A stretch of DNA of 64,000 bases from Kroppenstedtia sanguinis (GCF_050433445.1 NZ_JBNPXF010000011.1:35868-99867); one strand, 5' to 3'; numbered from the stretch's first letter, positions 51,842 to 60,965 are shown. A program made the numbers and translations. The notes: generated by a model not told the origin, from the letters alone.

Positions 51842-53395
51842 ATGCGAAGGGTCCAGTTTTTTGACACGACGTTGCGGGATGGGGAGCAGTCCCCAGGTGT
51901 AAATCTGAATGCAGAAGAGAAGGTGGCGATTGCCCTTCAACTGGAACGGTTGGGGATCCATGTGCTGGAAGCCGGTTTTGCCGCGGCCTCTCCGGGAGAT
52001 CTGGAAGCGGTTCGCCAGGTGTCGCAAGCTGTCAAAGGGGCGACGGTAGTCTCCCTCGCTCGGGCGGTACCGGGAGATATTGAAAAGGCCCGGGAAGCCC
52101 TGCAGGGGGCGGAAAACCCAGGAATTCATATCTTTCTCGCCACTTCACCCATCCACCGCAAATACAAGCTGAATATGACCCGGGAGCAGGTGCTGGAGAA
52201 GGCGGAGAAGGCCGTCCAGATGGCTGGAAAATACTTCTCTCATGTGGAGTTTTCCATGGAAGATGGGGGGCGAACCGAGAAGGAATTTCTCTGCCAAGTA
52301 GCGGAGCGAGTAATTCCTGCTGGTGCGGATGTGATTAACATTCCCGATACGGTGGGTTATCTCACTCCTGCAGAATATGGGGAGATCTTCCGGTATATGA
52401 AGGAGCATGTCCGCGGGATCGAAAAGGTGAAACTCTCTGCCCATTGCCATGATGACCTGGGGATGGCAGTGGCCAACACCTTGGCGGCGATTGAGGCCGG
52501 AGCGGAACAGGTGGAGGGAGCGATCAACGGGATCGGCGAACGGGCAGGTAACACTGCTTTGGAAGAAGTGGCGGTGGCCTTGGCTACTCGGGAGGATCAC
52601 TATCAAGTAGCAACCGGGCTTCATCTGAAGGAGATCGGAAAAACGAGTCGCCTGGTGAGCAAACTGACCGGGATGCCAGTTCCGGGAAACAAAGCAGTAG
52701 TGGGTGCCAACGCCTTTGCCCATGAGTCGGGGATCCATCAGGATGGGATGCTGAAAAACAGTTCCACCTATGAGATCTTGCGACCGGAGACGGTGGGGGT
52801 GGACTCGACTCAGCTGGTGTTGGGCAAACACTCGGGACGTCACGCTTTCCAGGATAAATTGCAGGAGATGGGTTATCGTCTTTCGGAGGAGAAAATCGAT
52901 TTCCTGTTCAGCCGCTTTAAAGAGTTGGCCGATCGCAAGAAACGGGTGGAAGAGGAAGACCTGATTTCCCTGGTGGAAGAGAAGTGGGGGGGAGAAGAAG
53001 AGATCTTCACTCTGGAAACCGTTCAGATTTCTTATGGCAATCGGTCTGTTCCCACAGCATCCGTGCGAATCTGTGACCACCGCCACCCACAGGCATTGCA
53101 AGAGGCGGCCTGTGGCAACGGTTCAATCGATGCGATTTTTAAAGCGATCGACCGGGTGACGGGAGAAGTGATGCATCTGGAAGATTATAAGATCACTTCT
53201 GTCACCGACGGGAAGGATGCCCTGGGCGAGGTTTTTGTCAAGCTTCGGCAAGGGGATTACGCGGTTCAGGGACGCGGGGTCAGCACCGATATACTGGAAG
53301 CTAGCGCCCGCGCCTATATCCACGCAGTCAACCGATGGGTGAGCCGGTCGACTGCAGGGGAAGGGAAGGCGGTCTCGGTATTCTCCGGGTCCTGA
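51842..53395 (+). CDS. leuA: 2-isopropylmalate synthase
   Basis: Condenses acetyl-CoA with 2-oxoisovalerate, first leucine-specific step. 517 residues: HMGL-like barrel with DTTLRDGEQSPG and metal-binding SAHCHDDLGMAV, then the C-terminal LeuA allosteric dimer domain that binds leucine. GGGAGG upstream of ATG 51842. Confidence 0.97.
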   Translation: MRRVQFFDTTLRDGEQSPGVNLNAEEKVAIALQLERLGIHVLEAGFAAASPGDLEAVRQVSQAVKGATVVSLARAVPGDIEKAREALQGAENPGIHIFLATSPIHRKYKLNMTREQVLEKAEKAVQMAGKYFSHVEFSMEDGGRTEKEFLCQVAERVIPAGADVINIPDTVGYLTPAEYGEIFRYMKEHVRGIEKVKLSAHCHDDLGMAVANTLAAIEAGAEQVEGAINGIGERAGNTALEEVAVALATREDHYQVATGLHLKEIGKTSRLVSKLTGMPVPGNKAVVGANAFAHESGIHQDGMLKNSSTYEILRPETVGVDSTQLVLGKHSGRHAFQDKLQEMGYRLSEEKIDFLFSRFKELADRKKRVEEEDLISLVEEKWGGEEEIFTLETVQISYGNRSVPTASVRICDHRHPQALQEAACGNGSIDAIFKAIDRVTGEVMHLEDYKITSVTDGKDALGEVFVKLRQGDYAVQGRGVSTDILEASARAYIHAVNRWVSRSTAGEGKAVSVFSGS

Positions 53396-53422
53396 CCTGG
53401 GATAAAAGGAGAGGTGACAAGG

Positions 53423-54541
53423 ATGGAAAAGAAACGAAAGATAGCCGTTCTGCCCGGGGACGGAGTCGGTCCGGAGATCGTGGAAGAAGGGGTCAAGGTG
53501 TTAAAACAGGCCGGGGAGCAGTTTGGATACCAATTCCATCTCAACTTCGGCTGGATCGGTGGCTGTGCGATCGACCGTATGAAACAACCCTTGCCCCCAG
53601 AGACGCTTCGCGTCTGCCAAGATGCGGATGCGGTCTTGTTGGGATCTGTAGGTGGGCCTCGCTGGGACTCAAATCCACCGGAACTGCGACCGGAGAAGGC
53701 GCTCCTCTCCTTGCGCAAAAAGCTGGAACTCTTCGCCAATCTACGTCCCGCCAAGCAGTTCCCCGGATTGGAAAACAGCTCCTCACTCCGGGCGGAAGTT
53801 CTGGAAGGGGTGGACCTGTTGGTGGTGCGGGAGTTGACCGGAGGGATATACTTCGGAGACAAATTTACCGAGGAGACGTCCCAGGGATTGCAAGCCACCG
53901 ATACATTGGTTTACCGGGAAGATGAAGTGGAGCGAATCCTGCGGAGAGCTTTTGAGCTGGCCCAGGGCCGCCGTAACCGAGTCACTTCTGTCGATAAAGC
54001 CAATGTGCTGGAGAGCTCCCGACTGTGGCGAAAGGTGGCGGAGCGGGTGGCTAAGGAATATCCCGACGTGGAGTTGGAACATATGCTGGTAGATAACTGT
54101 GCCATGCAGATGATCCGCCAACCCGCCTCCTTTGACGTGATTGTGACTGAAAATATGTTTGGTGATATTTTGAGTGATGAAGCGGCCATCTTGACCGGAT
54201 CGATCGGGATGTTACCTTCCGCCAGTCTGGGAGAAGGAAATCGCGGGCTGTATGAACCGGTACACGGTTCTGCTCCTGACATTGCCGGAGAAGGGGTTGC
54301 CAATCCTGTGGCCACCATTCTTTCCGTGGCGATGATGTTTCGCCATTCCTTCGATGACGAAGAGGCGGCTCAGGCGATCGAAACTTCCGTTACCCAAGTC
54401 TTGAACAGGGGGGGCCGGACCATGGACGTGGTTGCAGTGGGAGATCTGGCTCTTTCCACGGATCAGTTCGGGGATGAGGTCGTAGAGGAATTGAGAAAAT
54501 ACCCACGGGAATCCAAGACATCGGTGGAAGCCACGATGTGA
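53423..54541 (+). CDS. leuB: 3-isopropylmalate dehydrogenase
   Basis: Oxidatively decarboxylates 3-isopropylmalate. 372 residues with GDGVGPEIVEEG, RELTGGIYFG and the signature NMFGDILSDEAAILTGSIGM. ATG 53423 follows GGAGAGG by eight bases; the GTG at 53414 overlaps that site. leuC and leuD, which normally follow, are absent; the operon ends here next to a decayed MITE fragment. Confidence 0.96.
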   Translation: MEKKRKIAVLPGDGVGPEIVEEGVKVLKQAGEQFGYQFHLNFGWIGGCAIDRMKQPLPPETLRVCQDADAVLLGSVGGPRWDSNPPELRPEKALLSLRKKLELFANLRPAKQFPGLENSSSLRAEVLEGVDLLVVRELTGGIYFGDKFTEETSQGLQATDTLVYREDEVERILRRAFELAQGRRNRVTSVDKANVLESSRLWRKVAERVAKEYPDVELEHMLVDNCAMQMIRQPASFDVIVTENMFGDILSDEAAILTGSIGMLPSASLGEGNRGLYEPVHGSAPDIAGEGVANPVATILSVAMMFRHSFDDEEAAQAIETSVTQVLNRGGRTMDVVAVGDLALSTDQFGDEVVEELRKYPRESKTSVEATM

Positions 54542-54563
54542 CGAACTCTTGTAATAGAGTGAG

Positions 54564-54616
54564 GATGGTACTCACCCTTGCGTTCTTTGCAAAAGATCGG
54601 AGCCGTCCCACTGTCA
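54564..54616 (+). mobile_element. Internal fragment of a type I MITE-like element
   Basis: GATGGTACTCACCCTTGCG and CGTTCTTTGCAAAAGATCGG, then AGCCGTCCCACTGTCAG, match the hairpin core of type I copies. Neither end is present. Remaining bases up to 54840 show no gene. Confidence 0.6.
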
Positions 54617-54843
54617 GCCCCCCGCTTGCTGAAAAACCAGTTGAAGGGGCGCCAGAAGCGTGGTGAAAAATCTTTCATAGGGAGAGTGGAGGTTTCATAT
54701 AGAGTACTTGGGCTCGCCGAACAACGGAATGAAGGCAAAAACCCATCCTTCCCCCGCCAAGATCGATGGTAATCACAACGTTTCTAGACACTTTAGTGGT
54801 TTCTCGTCTGCCCTTGCCTGACTGAAAAATAGGTTCAAGTTGC

Positions 54844-54882
54844 AACCCCTGCGGAGAGAAATTTTCCGCGGGGGTTTTCTGA
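54844..54882 (+). terminator. Terminator before mgtE
   Basis: AACCCCTGCGGA pairs with TCCGCGGGGGTT, followed by TTC; it probably ends the ilv-leu transcript about 300 bases after leuB. Confidence 0.75.
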
Positions 54883-55000
54883 TCTCAGCTGGGTTCCTTT
54901 ACAAAGGGAAGTAATTCTCACAGTTCTGACCCATAATAAAAAGGTGAATCGACTCACCGGCCTCTTCAAACCCGAATTCCAGTGGCGGAGGAGAAACATC

Positions 55001-56353
55001 ATGCAGACGGATTCATTACATCGAGAGATCTTGGAACTTTTACAGGGGGAAGGGAAGGAGGTGCTGATTCAGGAATGGGCTGGCTCTCTGCAGCCCTACG
55101 ATCTATCGGAAATACTGAACCGACTGGAGCACGGGCAGCAGTTGCAGTTGGTGTCTAAAATACCAGAATCGCTGGTGGCAGAAACTCTGGAATACCTGGA
55201 TCCGGAGCAGCAATATCGGATTCTGCACCATCTGGATGAAGGGATCACAGCCCGGTTATTGAGACAGATTCCCAGTGATGCGGTAGTCGATATGCTGTTG
55301 GCGATTCATCCTTTGCAATCCGCCCGTCTGTTGGATCTTCTTCCTAGAGACTACCGGGAGAAGATTGATACGTTAATGACCTTTCCCGAAGATACAGCCG
55401 GAAGTCTGGCTACAGTGGACTATATCTCAGCGCGGGAAGGATGGACTGTGGAGGAGGCATTACAACATATCCGCAAAGTGGGTGGAGAAGCGGAAATCAT
55501 CTCCTATGTTTATGTAGTCAATAAACGGGGGGAATTGGTCCAAGTCGTCTCATTGAAGGAGATCATCCTGGCCGATCCGGGAACCCGATTGTGGGAACTA
55601 ATCGCCGGGGATGTGATTTTCGTCTGGGCGGACACTCCCTCGGAAGAAGCAGCGAAAATCCTCTCACGTTATGATTTTGTCGCGTTGCCTGTGGTAGACA
55701 GACACCATCGAATGATCGGGATGGTCACGGTGGATGACCTGATGGATGTCATCCGGGAAGAGGCCACGGAAGATATGCAAAAGCTGGGGGGAAGTCAGCC
55801 GCTGAGTGAACCTTATTTTAAAACCACCGTTTGGAGTCTGTTCCGAAAGCGGATCGGTTGGCTGCTGCTCTTATTTATCGCCGAAGCTTACACGGGTACA
55901 GTGCTACGCCATTATGAGGAGACGCTGTCGGAGGTGATCGCTTTGGCTTTTTTTATCCCCTTGCTGATCGGGACCGGGGGAAACACGGGCTCCCAAACAG
56001 TTAGCACTCTGGTGAGAGCATTAGCAGTGGGAGAAGTAGAATTTAATGATCTGATTCGGGTACTGCAAAGAGAGCTGTTCGCAGGGCTGTTACTCGGATT
56101 GTCTCTCGGGGGAGTGGCGTATCTGCGGGCCCTGATGTTGGGTGTGGAATTTCAGCTGGGCCTTGTCGTGGCGCTCTCTGGCTTTTTCATCGTGATCTGG
56201 GCCTCGATGGTGGCGGCAGTCCTGCCGCTGATTCTCCATCGGCTGAAGGTGGATCCGGCGGTCGTCTCAGGACCTTTAATTACGACTCTCGTGGATGGAA
56301 CCGGATTGTTCATCTATTTCACCATAGCCCGATTGATCCTGCATCTCTCCTAA
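55001..56353 (+). CDS. mgtE: Magnesium transporter MgtE
   Basis: Mg2+-gated channel of 450 residues. N-terminal MgtE_N helical domain (to about residue 130), two CBS domains that sense cytoplasmic Mg2+, and five membrane helices with FFIPLLIGTGGNTGSQ, the pore signature. ATG 55001 follows CGGAGGAG; the frame extends to 54944. No Mg-sensing riboswitch recognised upstream. Confidence 0.93.
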   Translation: MQTDSLHREILELLQGEGKEVLIQEWAGSLQPYDLSEILNRLEHGQQLQLVSKIPESLVAETLEYLDPEQQYRILHHLDEGITARLLRQIPSDAVVDMLLAIHPLQSARLLDLLPRDYREKIDTLMTFPEDTAGSLATVDYISAREGWTVEEALQHIRKVGGEAEIISYVYVVNKRGELVQVVSLKEIILADPGTRLWELIAGDVIFVWADTPSEEAAKILSRYDFVALPVVDRHHRMIGMVTVDDLMDVIREEATEDMQKLGGSQPLSEPYFKTTVWSLFRKRIGWLLLLFIAEAYTGTVLRHYEETLSEVIALAFFIPLLIGTGGNTGSQTVSTLVRALAVGEVEFNDLIRVLQRELFAGLLLGLSLGGVAYLRALMLGVEFQLGLVVALSGFFIVIWASMVAAVLPLILHRLKVDPAVVSGPLITTLVDGTGLFIYFTIARLILHLS

Positions 56354-56428
56354 AGAGGATCAACTCTATCTTGGTTATAATAAAAGTTGAGGTACCTCTA
56401 GATAAAAAGCCCCTGTTTAATTAGTTAC

Positions 56429-56725
56429 ATGTCTATAAAAAGCGCAGAGGAAACGATCATTCTTGGCAAGGGAGAAACGGCGAAAGGACATGAATATCAC
56501 TATTTTTCGGTGACAAAAAGCGCTTCTTTTTCACACGTATATCACGTGCAAGGGCTCAGGGGAGAAAAAGAAGAAGGATTCTACTTGCCAAACGTTGCAG
56601 CCGGATTTATTCATCTTCATTTTGCAGCAAATACGAACATGCCACAGAGGTTTGTACAATATTGTTTGGATTATAAAGGAGGATCGGCATGGAAAAAGCA
56701 AATCGAAAAAACGGAAAAGGGTTGA
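56429..56725 (+). pseudogene. cobB: C-terminal remnant of cobyrinate a,c-diamide synthase
   Basis: The encoded segment contains KGHEYHYF and AAGFIHLHFAANTNMPQRF, the conserved end of CobB/CbiA amidotransferases; the ATP-binding N-terminal domain and glutaminase Cys are missing. The match begins abruptly near 56420, which is probably where a foreign segment joins the chromosome downstream of mgtE. It overlaps the start of the cobO remnant, as in intact cobalamin operons. Confidence 0.8.
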
Positions 56726-57643
56726 CTCTCGTCTATACCGGAGAAGGCAAAGGAAAGACAACAGCCGCATTGGGGCTTGGGCTCCGAAGTACAGGAAGAG
56801 GAATGAAAGTAAGAATTTTTCAGTTCATTAAATCACCGCAGCGGACATACGGGGAACAACTTGCTTTCAAAAAATTGGGCGTGGAAATGACGCAGCTTGG
56901 CGTTGGCTTCACATGGACGAAAACACCGGAAGAACATCGGGAAGCGTTGAAGGAAGGCTGGCCCAAGGCAAAGCAGGCGGTATTGAGCGGGGAATATGAT
57001 GTGGTTCAGGGCTGTTGATTAACCAGAAAATGGGCAGCGGAAGGGAGTCGTGTGCTGCCAAAGCGACCTTTGCGCCATGGGCACTACAATTTGAAGTTAA
57101 GGATGCGCCACAGGCACTACAATCTCGATGGGCTGAAGCCCTGGAATAAAGGTAGCACCATAGGCACTACAATCCAAAGGAGCTGAAGCTCTAGATGAAG
57201 GTTGCCATCCTACCCAGTGGAGAATCTGGAGGGAGGGCGTTTAGGGGCAACATCTTCCCTGTGTTGCTTCCGTAAGGCTTTGCCCCTGCCCGATCGGAAG
57301 ATTTGGAGCGGCCAGATTTCACTTCCTTGCCGGATGGCAACGGTCGCGTGGGTGAACATGATCTCCCCACCCAAAATATGGCTAATCAACACGCCTGGAT
57401 GTGGTTATTTTAGATGAACTCAATAATGCATTGGCGATTGACAGATTTCCGATTGATGATGTTTTGCCGCTTCCGGAAGTAATAGATGTAATCAAAAATA
57501 AACCACCCCATGTTCATCTTGTCATTACAGGCCGGAATGCCAAGCCGGAAATAAAAGCATTAGCGGATCTGATATCCGTCATTGAACCGGAGAAACATTA
57601 TTATGATACTGGCGTACAAGCTGTGAAGGGATTGGAATTTTAA
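56689..57643 (+). pseudogene. cobO: Cob(I)alamin adenosyltransferase gene interrupted by a MITE
   Basis: CobO/BtuR-type adenosyltransferase (P-loop GEGKGKTTAALG) attaches the adenosyl ligand to corrinoids. The 5' part (56689-57006) reads to ...SGEYDVV; the 391-bp element G follows; the 3' part resumes at 57398 with DVVILDELNNALAID and ends at 57643. The DVV codons are the 9-bp target duplication gatgtggtt. Removing the element and one duplicate gives one unbroken frame of about 190 residues, normal for the family. Confidence 0.93.
57007..57397 (+). mobile_element. MITE-like element, type II, copy G (full length, in cobO)
   Basis: CAGGGCTGTTGATTAACC at the left, GGCTAATCAACACGCCTG at the right, perfect duplication gatgtggtt (56998-57006, 57398-57406). 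Inside are three imperfect units headed GCGCCATGGGCACTACAAT, GCGCCACAGGCACTACAAT and GCACCATAGGCACTACAAT, the last two spaced about 50 bp and each holding a GGGCTGAAGCCC-like hairpin. No protein-coding frame. Confidence 0.93.
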
Positions 57644-58043
57644 AATTTGGACGGTTAAAATAGGCAAGGTCGGTACAAAGTGATCGACGCTGTACGGCCC
57701 TTTATTTTGGGTATTTCACCCTTTCATTTTTCACTTCTTGCTCATCCTCTGGATGAGCTTCTTTACTTTCAACGGCAGCCGTATTTTTGGGATCCGGCAC
57801 AGCCCGCCATCAAAACAATGAGTAAGAAAATAAGACTCCGATCCGATATACGACTGTCCGGTTATCCTTCCTTTCCCAGAAAACAATTTCGATTCATCAT
57901 TAATAAACCGCATCAACCGAAACAGGCTTGCAGCGACAATTCCATTATAGCCTCAGGATGTAGGGAAGTAAGGGCGTTTTGATTTCATGTATCCGTTTGT
58001 TTTTTCCAGAAAAGGTTCTTTTATTTAAATGATGATTTGTCTA
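57644..58043. other. Gap with no convincing gene
   Basis: Between the cobO remnant and the MerR gene I see only short frames. A minus-strand frame at 57731-57916 could be a gene fragment, but no motif supports it. Confidence 0.4.
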
Positions 58044-58074
58044 TTGAAAGTGACGTTACGTCATCTTGTATACT
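58044..58074 (+). promoter_or_regulatory. MerR-type promoter with 19-bp spacer
   Basis: TTGAAA (58044-58049), a 19-bp spacer and TATACT (58069-58074). The perfect palindrome TGACGTTACGTCA (58051-58063) lies within the spacer, the typical layout of promoters that MerR-family activators untwist. Confidence 0.8.
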
Positions 58075-58101
58075 GAAATCAGTAACGAGGGGGGGTATAG
58101 A

Positions 58102-58857
58102 GTGCTTTCCATTAAAGAGGTCAAAAAACGGACCGGGGTAACGGTCCGGACGCTGCACTATTATGATCAAATCGGGTTGCTGCTTCCGGCGGACAAGACG
58201 GAAGGAGGGCACAGGCTTTATGGTGAAAAAGAACTGATCAAGCTGCAGGAGATTCAATTTTTAAAATCACTGGGCTTCAGTCTGAGCGAAATCAAAGAGA
58301 TGCTCTCCAATGAAAGGGATTGGAATAAATGTTTGCAAGATCAATTGGCGTATGTATCCAATGAAAAGCAAAAGCTGGAACAAATTGAATTAACCTTGCA
58401 GGGGTTATTAAACGAAATGGCCATCGATGGCGAAGTTGATCTGTTGAAAGTTCAGCACTTGATTCAACTATATACAAAGGATCCCCATAGCAAAGAAATA
58501 TACAGGAAGCAGATGTTTGACGAAACGGAAATGGAGCTTTTGAAGCGGCTTCCTAATGTCAATCGAGCGGATCCTGATACGTTGGAATGGGTTTCTTTGC
58601 TTGGCCAATTAAAGAATCATATGGATAAGGGCCCGGAGGCACCGCAGATCCAAAAAATCATCAGGCGCATGTTTGAAAAGCAGGAGGAATTGTTTTGGGA
58701 ACATGATGAATTTCTTGAAAAACTCTGGGCGGTCAGAAAATCTCCGGAAGCGTCGCAAAAGGCCGGGTTTTACCCGATTGAACCAGAAGTGCTGGATTTT
58801 CTGGAAGCAGCGTCAAATATTTATTTGAGCAAAATGAAGGGGAAAGGTGATTCCTGA
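58102..58857 (+). CDS. MerR-family regulator with TipAS-like effector domain
   Basis: 251 residues. Winged HTH SIKEVKKRTGVTVRTLHYYD, wing with EGGHRLYG, dimerisation coiled coil (about 80-115), then a helical C-terminal part resembling the TipAS antibiotic-binding domain. It probably activates its own operon through the palindrome just upstream. Start GTG 58102 after GAGGGGGG. It overlaps the next gene by one base (ATGA context), so the two form an operon. Confidence 0.85.
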   Translation: MLSIKEVKKRTGVTVRTLHYYDQIGLLLPADKTEGGHRLYGEKELIKLQEIQFLKSLGFSLSEIKEMLSNERDWNKCLQDQLAYVSNEKQKLEQIELTLQGLLNEMAIDGEVDLLKVQHLIQLYTKDPHSKEIYRKQMFDETEMELLKRLPNVNRADPDTLEWVSLLGQLKNHMDKGPEAPQIQKIIRRMFEKQEELFWEHDEFLEKLWAVRKSPEASQKAGFYPIEPEVLDFLEAASNIYLSKMKGKGDS

Positions 58858-59504
58858 TGAGTATAGCCTTATTGCTATCTGTAGGAGCATTGGCATTGCT
58901 GGATACACTCAGCCCGACCACTTTGGGCGTTACCGTATACATGCTGCTTTCGGAGAGAGACAAGGTTGCGGGCAGGCTGCTTGTCTATTTGACCACTGTT
59001 GCCAGTTTTTATTTTATGGTCGGTGTTTTTCTGATGTTGGGGCTGGATACGGTAACGGATGCTTTTTCCGGCCTTGGAAATAATGCTTTATTGAGCCGGA
59101 TCATGACCATTCTCGGATTGGGCCTATTGATCGGCAGTTTTTTTATCCCAACAAAACAGTCCGCTCCCAAAGTGCGCAAACCAAAGAGTAAAAGCAGCTT
59201 TGCGATGGTGGCGCTCGGATTGACCACCGGTTTGGTTGAAGTGGGCACGGCATTGCCCTATTTTGCAGCCGTTGGCATCATGACGGCCGCTCACTTGCAC
59301 CCGCTGGAGTGGCTCCCCATGCTGGCAGGCTATAATGTGATCATGGTCCTTCCAGCGTTGATTTTGATGTCAGGGCACTTCTTGTTTAAAGGGCGGCTCC
59401 AGGGACCATTGGAAAAAATTAGACTCTCCATTGAAAAAAATTCGGGGTCCACGCTTTCATGGATGATGACCATCGCAGGCTTGATTTTATTAATCAATGC
59501 GTGA
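58857..59504 (+). CDS. GAP/SfLAP-like membrane protein
   Basis: 215 residues with about six membrane segments. LLDTLSPTTLGVTVYMLLS at the N-terminus and TTGLVEVGTALPYF in the middle resemble the GAP/SfLAP family, distant relatives of LysE exporters. An export role for the compound sensed by the MerR protein is an inference from the shared operon. Confidence 0.7.
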   Translation: MSIALLLSVGALALLDTLSPTTLGVTVYMLLSERDKVAGRLLVYLTTVASFYFMVGVFLMLGLDTVTDAFSGLGNNALLSRIMTILGLGLLIGSFFIPTKQSAPKVRKPKSKSSFAMVALGLTTGLVEVGTALPYFAAVGIMTAAHLHPLEWLPMLAGYNVIMVLPALILMSGHFLFKGRLQGPLEKIRLSIEKNSGSTLSWMMTIAGLILLINA

Positions 59505-59523
59505 AAAAGGGAGGCTTGTCAAC

Positions 59524-59835
59524 GTGAAAAAGATATACATCTTTTTGTTTCTGTCCGTTTTGTTATTTTCCGGATGCACAGCGGGCGGCGGAAGCAAAGT
59601 CGAAACGGCTGATCTTAAACATACCGAAGCGATTTATATCGACCATGGCAGTACCAACGTTCACATAAAAGGCACGGATCAATCCAAATTGGAGGCATCC
59701 CATCAAAAACCGATTATCGAGATGAAGCAAGGTAAAAAAATATCCATCCATGTAAAGAAAAGTAAGTTTCATATTGGCCCAAAAATCAACTTCAATAAAA
59801 AGCTTCATGTGAACATTCCAAAGGATTATCGATGA
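59524..59835 (+). CDS. Small lipoprotein, probably a truncated DUF4097-type protein
   Basis: 103 residues from GTG 59524 (GGGAGG upstream), signal peptide ending LFSGC. The body (IYIDHGSTNVHIKGTD, then KKLHVNIPKDYR) looks like the first strands of a DUF4097 beta-repeat, but the protein stops where the repeat should continue. It follows the GAP-like gene with overlapping frames and may be the third gene of that operon. Confidence 0.55.
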   Translation: MKKIYIFLFLSVLLFSGCTAGGGSKVETADLKHTEAIYIDHGSTNVHIKGTDQSKLEASHQKPIIEMKQGKKISIHVKKSKFHIGPKINFNKKLHVNIPKDYR

Positions 59836-59890
59836 ACAGGAAAGAAGCACGGTCACCTGATAAAGTTCATTAAGAAAGGAGAGAACGATT

Positions 59891-60181
59891 ATGAAAGGGC
59901 TCCAGCAAATGATTGACAGCATAATTATATTGGGGAAATTTAGACTACAGAAAATAATCAATCCAATAGTTGTCTTCCTAATACCTTGTAATAATACAGA
60001 TCCATGTAGTATAAAAGAAATTAATTGCATCAGATCACGCGTGTTGATTAGCCATATTTTACGATGGTGGCAATAGGAAGAGCGAAAGGGTCAATTTTGT
60101 TTCCTCCACCCACTTTATGGTTAATCAACCGCCCTGGTATTAGATCATTAGAAGAAATTGTTGCTGGGGAAGGATAGATAG
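59891..60181 (+). pseudogene. Small ORF interrupted by MITE copy H
   Basis: ATG 59891 after AAAGGAGAG codes MKGLQQMIDSIIILGKFR and on to EINCIRS, where copy H enters. After the element the same frame resumes as LEEIVAGEG-stop (TAG 60174-60176). Excision with one duplicate restores a frame of about 60 residues. No family recognised; it might itself be a fragment of a longer gene. Confidence 0.45.
60036..60136 (+). mobile_element. MITE-like element, type I, short copy H
   Basis: CACGCGTGTTGATTAGCC at the left, GGTTAATCAACCGCCCTG at the right. The GGTGGGACGG hairpin core is deleted and only the AGAGCGAAAGGG part remains. Flanks gcatcagat (60027-60035) and gtattagat (60137-60145) agree at 7 of 9, two transitions. 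Confidence 0.82.
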
Positions 60182-60183
60182 CA

Positions 60184-60963
60184 TTGGACAAAATAGTAGA
60201 TATGCAGCATGTTTCATGGAAAAGGCAAGGGGAAACGATTTTATCGGATATCAGTTGGGAGGTCTTAAGAGGGGAACACTGGGCAATTCTTGGATTGAAT
60301 GGTTCTGGAAAAACGACATTATTAAATATGATTAACGGTTACATTTGGCCGACGACGGGAAAGGTTAGTGTATTAGCGGAACAGTTTGGAAAAACGGATA
60401 TTCGGGAATTACGAAAATCGATTGGCTGGGTCAGTTCCTCCCTTCAAGAAAGAATAAAGGGGTCAGAAACCGTCGAAGATATAATCGTTAGCGGAAAATT
60501 TGCTTCCATCGGATTATACGAAAAACCTGCTAAAGCAGATTTTCGCAAGGCATATCTGCTTATGGAGCAACTGAACTGCAGCCATTTGCGAGGGAGAACC
60601 TATCAAACGTGCTCACAGGGAGAAAAACAAAAGCTCCTTATCGCACGCGGACTAATGGGAACGCCGGATTTACTTATTTTGGATGAGCCAACAAACGGTC
60701 TTGATTTTATTTCCCGTGAGGAGCTAATGTCTTCCGTCAGTCGATTAACTGTACAGGAGAAAGCACCAACAATCCTGTTTGTAACCCATCATACAGAAGA
60801 AATATTACCTGTTTTCACGCACACCCTATTATTAAAGCAGGGAACAGTCTATGCGAAAGGGAAAAGGGAGGAAATGTTAACCGGCGAGCATTTATCACGT
60901 TTTTTTGATTTGCCTGTCCAAATTGACTGGAGTAACGACCGGGCGTGGATGTTGCGAATTTAA
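60184..60963 (+). CDS. ABC transporter ATP-binding protein, YlmA-like
   Basis: 259 residues: Walker A GLNGSGKTT, Walker B LLILDEPTNGLDF, switch His in THHTEE. The signature is CSQGEKQK rather than LSGGQ, as in YlmA/ModF-like stand-alone ATPases. No permease is adjacent, so its partner and substrate are unknown. TTG 60184 after AAGGA. AT-rich codon use like the rest of this island. Confidence 0.85.
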   Translation: MDKIVDMQHVSWKRQGETILSDISWEVLRGEHWAILGLNGSGKTTLLNMINGYIWPTTGKVSVLAEQFGKTDIRELRKSIGWVSSSLQERIKGSETVEDIIVSGKFASIGLYEKPAKADFRKAYLLMEQLNCSHLRGRTYQTCSQGEKQKLLIARGLMGTPDLLILDEPTNGLDFISREELMSSVSRLTVQEKAPTILFVTHHTEEILPVFTHTLLLKQGTVYAKGKREEMLTGEHLSRFFDLPVQIDWSNDRAWMLRI

Positions 60964-60965
60964 AA

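Noticed and set aside
52145..53101. 318-codon minus-strand frame opposite leuA
   Set aside because: Antisense shadow of the conserved leuA gene.
57060..57180. Direct repeats in copy G looking like a tiny CRISPR array
   Set aside because: The units are imperfect, spaced unevenly (about 33 and 50 bp), lie inside a transposable element and recur in copy I with the same 'spacers'; no cas genes.
57731..57916. Minus-strand frame of 61 codons
   Set aside because: No motif, poor start context; perhaps a gene fragment, but it cannot be supported.
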